Source of the DNA: Heloderma charlesbogerti
Taxonomy: Eukaryota; Chordata; Lepidosauria; Squamata; Helodermatidae
Assembly (NCBI GenBank): GCA_026122225.1
Contig: JANEZZ010002675.1
Coordinates: 682,001 to 746,000, forward strand
Length of the DNA stretch: 64,000 nt
Reading direction: 5' to 3'
Positions within the stretch are counted from its first letter, which is position 1. Every line of letters starts with the position of its first letter. A program made the translations under genes and the position numbers. Positions 57,865 through 64,000 of the stretch are shown piece after piece. The notes under the pieces were generated by a model that worked only from the letters and a program-made list of their open reading frames with translations, was not told where the DNA came from and made no database searches.

Positions 57865-59280
57865 TACATTTTAAGTATTTATCTTCTTCACTGTCACCTT
57901 CCCATCTTTTTCAGCATTTCTTCTAAATTATTTCTTCCATTCTTAAACTATTGTGGCCAGTACAGGCTGAGCCATAGTAGGAAATCAAGAAATACAGTTA
58001 TTGAATGAACAAATAAATGAAGTGTAATTTGAAAACCTTTTTCTATCCTGAGTTAACAGTATGATTTTTGGCAAATTTGGTGGACTTGGTGAACCTTCTG
58101 ACCTTATTCATGGCTCTAATTTTGTTTTCCTGTAACTAGTGGCACTGTTTAAACAGCGTCAGTTTGTATTGCAGCAGGAAAATGTATTTGACGCTTCTGC
58201 TAATATGTGTCCCAGAAACCTCTAAACAGAAGCTAGGGCAACTGAGCTGACAGCAGGGTCACAATAGACAATTAATTTAGAAAGTTATCAGTCAGTAGAA
58301 AATTTGCTTTGGTTTACATCTGTGAAACAGATGGCCAAATACAACATGATTTGATTAGATCTGTTATGCATATCTGAAATTAATTCAGCACTTCATTATT
58401 TTAAAACCTGTGTAATATACTTAGCACAATCTAACGAAGAAGATTTATGGCAGCAACATTGTTCTTTGATGTAAAATTAGGAAACTCCCAGAACATATCA
58501 GATTATGCATCTGGGGACTGCAAACTGTATGGTGGGGTGTGACAATGCATGAGAATAAATGCTGCCACCTATTGATGGATGATAGCTACTGTTTTTTCAG
58601 CCATTAGTTTATTTTAATCTAATCTGTCATTATGAAACACTTGGCCGCCTGTTGCTTCTTACTGGAAACCTCTAGACATATTTGCAAGTATAACCAGCCA
58701 CTGTATTTCTGTGTACGTCTGTGCACACTTGCGAGTGTATGCATGCACATATGAGCCTTCAAGCATTTAGCTCATACTCTGCCAAGAACTATAGAGTATT
58801 CAGCTACTTTTATGATGACCAAATGGGACATCTGGCTAATTCTGACAGTGAAGTATAAATTTGAAACATTGCAGTTGTACTGCATTTCTTGTGATGGTCT
58901 ATGCAAGTTTTAGTATTTCAGTGTATGTTTTTCTTTGAACAATGCTATTTAAATGTTCAGTGAGATGGTAGCACTCCCACATATTGAAGGTTCGGGTGGT
59001 ACATGTAATGGTTTGTCCATGCTGGCCCTAGCTGACAGGAGCTGTCTGACAGAAGACAATGGAAAGAACCTGAATGTGCATAAAGCTCTATGCACATAAT
59101 TGAGGCCTGTTGTGACCATTGCTTTGGGTGAAAAACAGTTCAGTTTTGAAATCCGGATTCATTGTTTTGCTATATTAGGACTCAGTTTGCCATTTCTTCC
59201 TGATACAGGTGTCTGGTAAGAAATTCCCATATTTTACCTACATAAATATTGAATTTTTAGTATATATTACTTATGCCACC
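57865..59280. other. Unique AT-rich DNA, no gene seen
   Basis: No exon or repeat is recognised. Confidence 0.4.
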
Positions 59281-59285
59281 AATAA

Positions 59286-59371
59286 CAGATGTTCAGGGCC
59301 TACCTAAACATTTCACTTCCATTACAAATCTGAGAACTGAACATAATGTTTAGGTAGGTCCTGAACATCTG
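59286..59371. repeat. 86-nt hairpin, arms 27 bp with one mismatch
   Basis: 59286-59312 (starts CAGATGTTCAGGGCCTACCT) pairs with 59345-59371 (ends GTAGGTCCTGAACATCTG) at 26 of 27 positions, with a 32-nt loop. No other copy is present in the window and it shares no ends with the MITE families here. The size and stem suit a microRNA precursor or a recent foldback insertion. Confidence 0.7.
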
Positions 59372-59609
59372 GAACATCTTTAAACTGCCTTTGGGTTTAA
59401 AGAGAGAGCAATGGGTTACTTGGAGTGGAGAAGCAGTGTGGGAGGGAATGCTTAACCTGTTCTCCCCCTGCTGTTTTCCCACTCAAATTCCAGGTTTGGA
59501 AGCTTGGGTTGGTGCTGAACATCTCAGCTTGCTGTGTGATGAGATAGGTTTCTTGGGACACATTTCATCAAGGGTTCAAAGTCATCACCAGCTCCCTGTT
59601 TTCTTCTAG

Positions 59610-59785
59610 ACTCAAATCAAGTTGTTGGTTACAACCTATAAAAGTCCTAAATGGCTTGTGCCAAAGATGCCTCAAAGCGCATACATTCCTGTATCTTGTT
59701 AAGATTCCCATCAATGCATCATCATGTTAGGATTGCAAGAGCATCGAAAGAGATTCAGAATAACTGAGCTTCACCTGTAGAATAT
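59610..59785 (+). mobile_element. Possible L2-type fragment next to CR1
   Basis: The plus strand reads LLVTTYKSPKWLVPKMPQSA-like, similar in layout to the L2 phrase LVLTFKTLYGSSPAYLKE. It is about 175 bp, diverged and without a tail. Weak. Confidence 0.35.
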
Positions 59786-59878
59786 CATTCATAGAATCAT
59801 AGAATCATAGAATAGTAGGGCTGGAAGGGGTCCACAAGGCCATCGAGTCCAACCCCCTGCTCAATGCAGGAATCCAAG

Positions 59879-61525
59879 TCAGAGCATCCCTGACAAATGG
59901 CTGTCCAGCCTCATCTTGAATGCCTCCAGTGTGGGAGAGCCCACCACCTCCCCAGGTAATTGGTTCCATTGTTGTATTGCTCTTACAGTAAGGACGTTTA
60001 TCCTGATGTTCAGCCGGAATCTGGCTTCCTGTAACTTGAGCCCATTATTCCGTGTCCTGCACTCTGGGATGATCAAGAAGAGATCCTGGCCTTCTTCTCT
60101 GTGACAACCTTTCAAGTACTTGAAGAGTGCTATCATATCTCCCCTCAGTCTTCTCTTCTCAAGGCTAAACATGCCCAGTTCTTTCAGTCTCTCTTCATAG
60201 GGCTTTGTTTCCAGTCCCCTGATCATCTTTGTTGCCCTCCTCTGAACCCTCTCCAGTTTGTCTGCATCCTTCTTAAAGTGTGGTGCCCAGAACTGGACAC
60301 AGTACTCCAGATGAGGCCTAACCAGTGCTGAGTAGAGTGGAACTAGTGCTTCCCGGGATTTGGAAGCGATGCTTCTATGAATGCAGCCCAAAATAGCATT
60401 TGCCTTTTTTGCAGCCACATCACATTGTTGGCTCATATTCAGCTTGTGATCGACAACAATTCCAAGATCCTTCTCGCTTGTAGTGTGGTTGAGCCACGTA
60501 TCCCCCATCTTGTAACTGTGCATTTGGTTTCTTTTTCCTAGGTGCAGAACTTGGCATTTGTCCCTATTAAATGTCATTCTGTTGTTTTCTGCCCAGCGCT
60601 CCAGTCTATCCAGATCACTTTGAATTTTGTTTCTGTCTTCCAAGGTATTAGCTATCCCTCCCAATTTTGTGTCATCTGCAAATTTGATCAGCATTCCCTG
60701 CACCTCCTCCTCCAAGTCATTAATAAAAATGTTGAAGAGCACTGGGCCCAGGACTGAGCCCTGCGGTACCCCACTCGTTACCTCTCTCCAGTTTGAAAAG
60801 GTCCCATTGACAAGCACTCTTTGAGTCCGATTCTGTAGCCAACTGTGGATCCACCGGATCGTTGTTTCATCTAGCCCACTTTGAGCTAGTTTGCTCATCA
60901 GGATATCATGGGGCACTTTGTCGAAAGCTTTGCTGAAGTCGAGGTATATGATGTCTACAGCATTCCCACGGTCTACAAGGGAGGTTACTTGATCAAAAAA
61001 TGAGATCAGATTTGTCTGGCAGGACTTGTTTTTGACAAATCCATGTTGGCTTCGAGTAATCACGGCATTGTTGTCAAGGTGCTTCCAGATGGATTGCTTT
61101 ATGATCTGCTCCAGAATTTTCCCAGGGATTGATGTCAGACTGACTGGTCTGTAGTTCCCAGGTTCCTCCTTTTTACCCTTTTGGAAGATAGGGACAACAT
61201 TAGCCCTCCTCCAATCATCTGGCACTTCCCCCGTCCTCCATGATTTCTCAAAGAGAATAGACAGCGGTTCTGAGAGTTCTTCTGCCAGTTCCTTTATGAC
61301 TCTAGGATGCAGTTCATCTGGCCCTGGAGATTTGAACTCATTCAAAGTAATGAGGTGTTCCTTGACCATATGCCTGTCGATCTCAAGCTGCAATCCTGCC
61401 CCTTCAGCCTGTACTTCGCCTTTGCCAGGGGGGTCATAGACCTTCTTTGCCAGGGGGGTCATAGACCTTTTGGGAGAAGACTGAGCCAAAGTAGGAATTG
61501 AGCACCTCCGCCTTTTCTTTGTCAT
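59879..61525 (-). pseudogene. CR1 ORF2, reverse transcriptase part
   Basis: The polymerase copies CR1 RNA at the nicked target. Within this 548-codon frame: PGPDELHPRVIKEL (about 67-80), NYRPVSLTSIPGKILEQ (124-140), motif A YLDFSKAFDKVPH (194-206), motif B GVPQGSVLGPVLFNIF (252-267), motif C FADD (282-285), then RLERWAENNRMTFNRDKCQV and LEYCVQFWAPHFKKD (thumb and connection), ending in the standard QWNQLPGEVV and LDSHLSG C-terminus. All catalytic Asp residues are present and there are no further stops. The first ~35 residues are read in the shifted frame before the duplication and are not the natural N-terminus. Without the 25-bp duplication the two parts would form one frame of 961 codons including the stop. 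Confidence 0.92.
61421..61469. repeat. 25-bp tandem duplication within CR1 ORF2
   Basis: TTTGCCAGGGGGGTCATAGA-CCTT occurs at 61421-61444 and again at 61446-61469. The period is 25 bp, not divisible by three, so this one event explains the ORF2 frame change. The peptide VYDPPGK is seen in both frames around it. Replication slippage or an error during reverse transcription are possible sources. Confidence 0.9.
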
Positions 61526-62786
61526 CTGTTATCGTTTTGCCATCCTTATTTAATAGCTGAACCACCATTTCTTTCCTCTGCCTTTTACTATGCACGTAGC
61601 TGAAGAAAGCCTTTTTGTTGTTTTTAACATCCCTCGCTAACCTCAGCTCATTCTCAGCTTTAGCCTTCCTGACGCCATCCCTGCAATTCTGTGCTACCTG
61701 CCTGTACTCTTCCTTTGTGACTTGGCCTTCTTTCCACTTCCTATATGTGTCCTTTTTTGTTTTCAGCTCATCTCTAAGCTTTTTGTGAAGCCACATTGGC
61801 TTCTTCTGTTGTCTTCCACCTTTTCTTCTTGTTGGAATTGCTTGTGATTGTGCCTTGAGAATTTCCTTTTTTAAAAGCTCCCACCCATCTTGGACTCCTT
61901 TTCTCACTAGCATCGCTTGCCATGGGACCTTACTGATCATTGTTCTGAGTTTATGAAAATCAGCTTTCCTAAAATCCAGGGTACGCGTTTGACTACACTC
62001 GGCTTTTGCTTCCCTTAGAACCAAGAACTCAAGTACAATATGGTCGCTTTCCCCCAGAGTTCCTGTAACTGCTACTTTATCCACTAAGTCATCTCTGTTG
62101 GTTAGGATCAAGTCAAGGATAGCCGATCCTCTAGTTCCTTCCTCTACTTTCTGTAGGAGGAAGTTATCCGCCACACAAGTCAGGAATTTCCTGGAGGGGC
62201 CATGTTTTGCAGAATTTGTCTGCCAACAAATATTGGGGAAATTGAAGTCCCCCATTACTACTACATCATGCTTCCTTAAAACATTGGCTATTTGCTTTTC
62301 AAAAGTTTCATCCTTGTCTTCTTCTTGATTGGGTGGCCGGTAGTAGACTCCGACCACCAGGTTCCTTTTATTCTTTGCTCCATTTATTTCAACCCAGATG
62401 CTCTTGATGGTGCTACCAAGCTCCTCCTCCTGTATTTCTGTGCAGATATATGTATTTTTCACATACAGTGCAACCCCACCTCCCTTTCTGTTCCTCCTGT
62501 TCTTTTTGAACAAGTTATATCCTTCAACTGCTGTATTCCAGTCATGAGAGTCATCCCACCAAGTCTCAGTTATACCTATCAGGTCATAATTTCCCTCTCG
62601 TATTAAGAGTTCAAGTTCGTTCTGTTTGTTTCCCATACTCTGGGCATTAGTATATAGACATCGAAGACCATGTGCTTCATAGTGTGGCTTTCTTCCTACA
62701 TGTGTCTGAAGACTATTATTGGGCGCTATCAGAGCTGTTCTCTCCATTGCAGTGCATGCGCCTATGTCCATTGTTACCCCCAACAT
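61434..62786 (-). pseudogene. CR1 ORF2, endonuclease and linker part
   Basis: 450 codons from an ATG 23 bp after the ORF1 stop. The APE-type endonuclease blocks are complete: LYTNAQSM (Asn 47), GITETWW (Glu 74), VGVYYRPP, VVMGDFNFP (Asp 180, Asn 182), SAILDLILTN and SDHIVLEF. These residues are the conserved metal-binding and catalytic set of the family. A basic linker follows (RRKGGRQQKKPMWLHKKLRD, YRKWKEGQ). The frame ends at KVYDPPGKEGL because of the 25-bp duplication at 61421-61469, which shifts it. How ORF2 is translated is not visible; termination-reinitiation over the short gap is one possibility. Confidence 0.9.
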
Positions 62787-62809
62787 TACATCTCCCTTCC
62801 CCGTGGGAT

Positions 62810-63835
62810 TCAGTTTAAAGCCCTCCTGATGAAGTTCTTCATGCTGTGGCCAAATACATTCTTCCCAGCCTTTGTGAGGTGCAACCCATCCCTAGCCAAC
62901 AGCCCATCTTCCAGGAAGTATAGCCCGTGGTCCCAGAATCCAAATCTCTCTCGTCGGCACCACCTTCGTAGCCAGTCATTCACCCAGAGTATTTTTCGTT
63001 CCCTTTCTATCCCTCTTCTAACTACTGGAAGGATGGATGAGAAAACTATCTGGGCCCCAAAGTTCTTGAGTTTCCTTCCCAAAGCTTCAAAGTCTGACGT
63101 GATTTCTTCGTAGCTCCGCTTGGCAGTATCATTTGTTCCCACATGGATGAGAAGAAAGGGATACCTGTCAGTGGGCTTTATAAGTGCAGGCAACCTTTCA
63201 GTCACATCTCTAATCTGTCCTCCCGGGAGACAACATACCTGGCGAGTCCACGGGTCTTCGCGACATACTTGGGTCTCGATCCCACGCAGCAAGGAGTCTC
63301 CCACTACTACCACTCTTCTCTTCTTCTTCTTGTAGGCCTGGGTTTCATCGCCTCTGTTTGACTGACCTTTAGCCTCTTGCTCACTCTCATGCAGGTTCCC
63401 CTGTGATTCTTCCTCTGCAGGCTGTCCTCCAGTCTCATCCTCAAGTACCTGGAATCAGTTCCACAGCTCCACTGCTTCCACTGGTGCAGAGTGACGTCTA
63501 GTTCTTCTTCTCCTAACTGTCACCCTTTTCCAAGGAGTATCCTCTATTCCATTTTTCCTCACCTCAGCATTTCCCACTGCCTCATCTTGCTGTTGCTCTT
63601 CAAGCTTCTGGTCTGCCCTTTGCTGCTGTAGTTCCCCCATTCTGTCCAAGAACTCTTCGTGTTCTCTTATTCCCTGGAGGGTCAACAGTCGCCGCTCCAG
63701 TCCACTTACTTTTTCCTCCAGCAGCGTGATCAACTTGCACTTGTTGCAGGTGTAGGCCATGTTGTTCTCAGGCAAGAAAACAAACATTGCACACACCTTG
63801 CAGGTCACCACCACTGGAGAGTCTTGGCCTTCCAT
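62810..63835 (-). pseudogene. CR1 ORF1: zinc-binding, coiled-coil and SGNH esterase protein, one stop
   Basis: CR1 ORF1 proteins are thought to bind the element's RNA and membranes or lipids through an esterase. The N-terminal part (63835-63455) has CKVC and CNKC pairs (residues 12-15 and 30-33) like a zinc-binding motif, then a Leu/Glu coiled coil (EEKVSGLERRLLTL), a Gln-rich segment and a basic patch (RRRRTRRHS). The C-terminal part (from 63313) has the SGNH/GDSL hydrolase blocks: GDSLLRG (nucleophile Ser, residue 7 of that part), HVGTND (Asn 61) and DGLHL (Asp 142, His 145). Both parts are in the same frame; a single TGA after VELWN interrupts them. The whole frame is about 341 residues, normal for the family. 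Confidence 0.88.
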
Positions 63836-63867
63836 AGCCTCTTTTCCCTTTTTGTGTCTAGCTTTGT

Positions 63868-64000
63868 GATTTATTTATTTTATTTATTTTTATTTATTTC
63901 ATTTCTATACCGCCCAATAGCCGAAGCTCTCTGGGCGGTTCACAAAAACTAAAACCAAACAACACACAATAAAACAGTTTAAAATATATAGAACATTAAA
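63868..64000 (-). mobile_element. L2-type LINE 3' end, cut by window edge
   Basis: A (TTTAT)n tail at 63868-63900, then CTATACCGCCCAATAGCCGA, AGCTCTCTGGGCGGTTCACA and ACAATAAAACAGTTTAAAAT. It is the least diverged L2 3'UTR of the window (its intact CCGCCC and GGGCGG pair). It continues beyond 64000 and may be another coding copy. CR1 ends directly at its tail. Confidence 0.8.

Larger units (their letters stand above)
59786..63867 (-). mobile_element. CR1 LINE, nearly full length and young
   Basis: About 4.1 kb on the minus strand: a very short leader (63867-63836), ORF1 (63835-62810), a 23-bp gap, ORF2 (62786-59879) and a short 3' end with the CR1-type octamer-like repeats (ATAGAATCATAGAATCATAG on the plus strand at about 59791-59810). 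CR1 elements lack a poly(A) tail and usually insert without target duplications, in line with this. The coding lesions are only two: one stop in ORF1 and one 25-bp tandem duplication in ORF2. The 5' end is truncated just upstream of the ORF1 start, so the promoter is probably missing. Confidence 0.92.

Noticed and set aside
59879..63835. Endogenous retrovirus
   Set aside because: No LTRs, protease, integrase or envelope; the APE endonuclease, FADD-type RT and 3' short repeats identify a CR1 LINE.

Overview
The window looks like non-coding nuclear DNA of a squamate reptile (lizard or snake). I see no prokaryotic operons, no rRNA, and no host gene with several convincing exons. The organism call rests on the mixture of interspersed repeats: CR1 and L2-type LINEs, RTE/BovB LINE 3' ends, tRNA-headed SINEs, Tc1-like DNA and many short foldback MITEs. 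This combination is typical of squamate genomes. It is an inference, not a sequence match.

Layout. 1-814 holds the N-terminal half of a dead Tc1/mariner transposon, cut by the window edge. 0.8-12 kb is mostly unique AT-rich DNA with hairpins, a MITE nested in a SINE (4.7-5.1 kb), an inverted copy of a repeat also found at 44.2-44.7 kb, and a GC-rich TTA-flanked MITE (10.2-10.7 kb). 12.1-21.6 kb is dominated by three minus-strand L2-type LINE copies. The middle one (14.4-18.3 kb) is close to full length and carries an unusual GC-rich tandem 5' array with an uninterrupted (CAG)18. 21.6-49.6 kb is largely unique, with scattered SINEs, MITEs and LINE ends, and one possible host 5' exon on the plus strand at about 33.7-34.1 kb. 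49.7-54.8 kb holds a BovB 3' end, L2 fragments and a nested L2/SINE/L2-tail stack. 59.8-63.9 kb is a nearly full-length, young CR1 LINE on the minus strand. It has an ORF1 (zinc-binding motif, coiled coil, SGNH esterase) and an ORF2 (APE endonuclease plus reverse transcriptase). ORF1 is broken by one in-frame stop and ORF2 by one 25-bp tandem duplication.

How the parts relate. All long open frames belong to LINEs. Their proteins would copy LINE RNA by target-primed reverse transcription, and the short non-autonomous elements would have depended on LINE or transposase proteins encoded elsewhere. By length the LINEs lie mostly on the minus strand, which would fit an intron of a plus-strand gene, but this is weak evidence. 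No clearly novel biological system was found. The items most worth checking are the L2 5' tandem array, the recent CR1 with its minimal lesions, two strong unexplained hairpins, the nested insertions and the candidate first exon.
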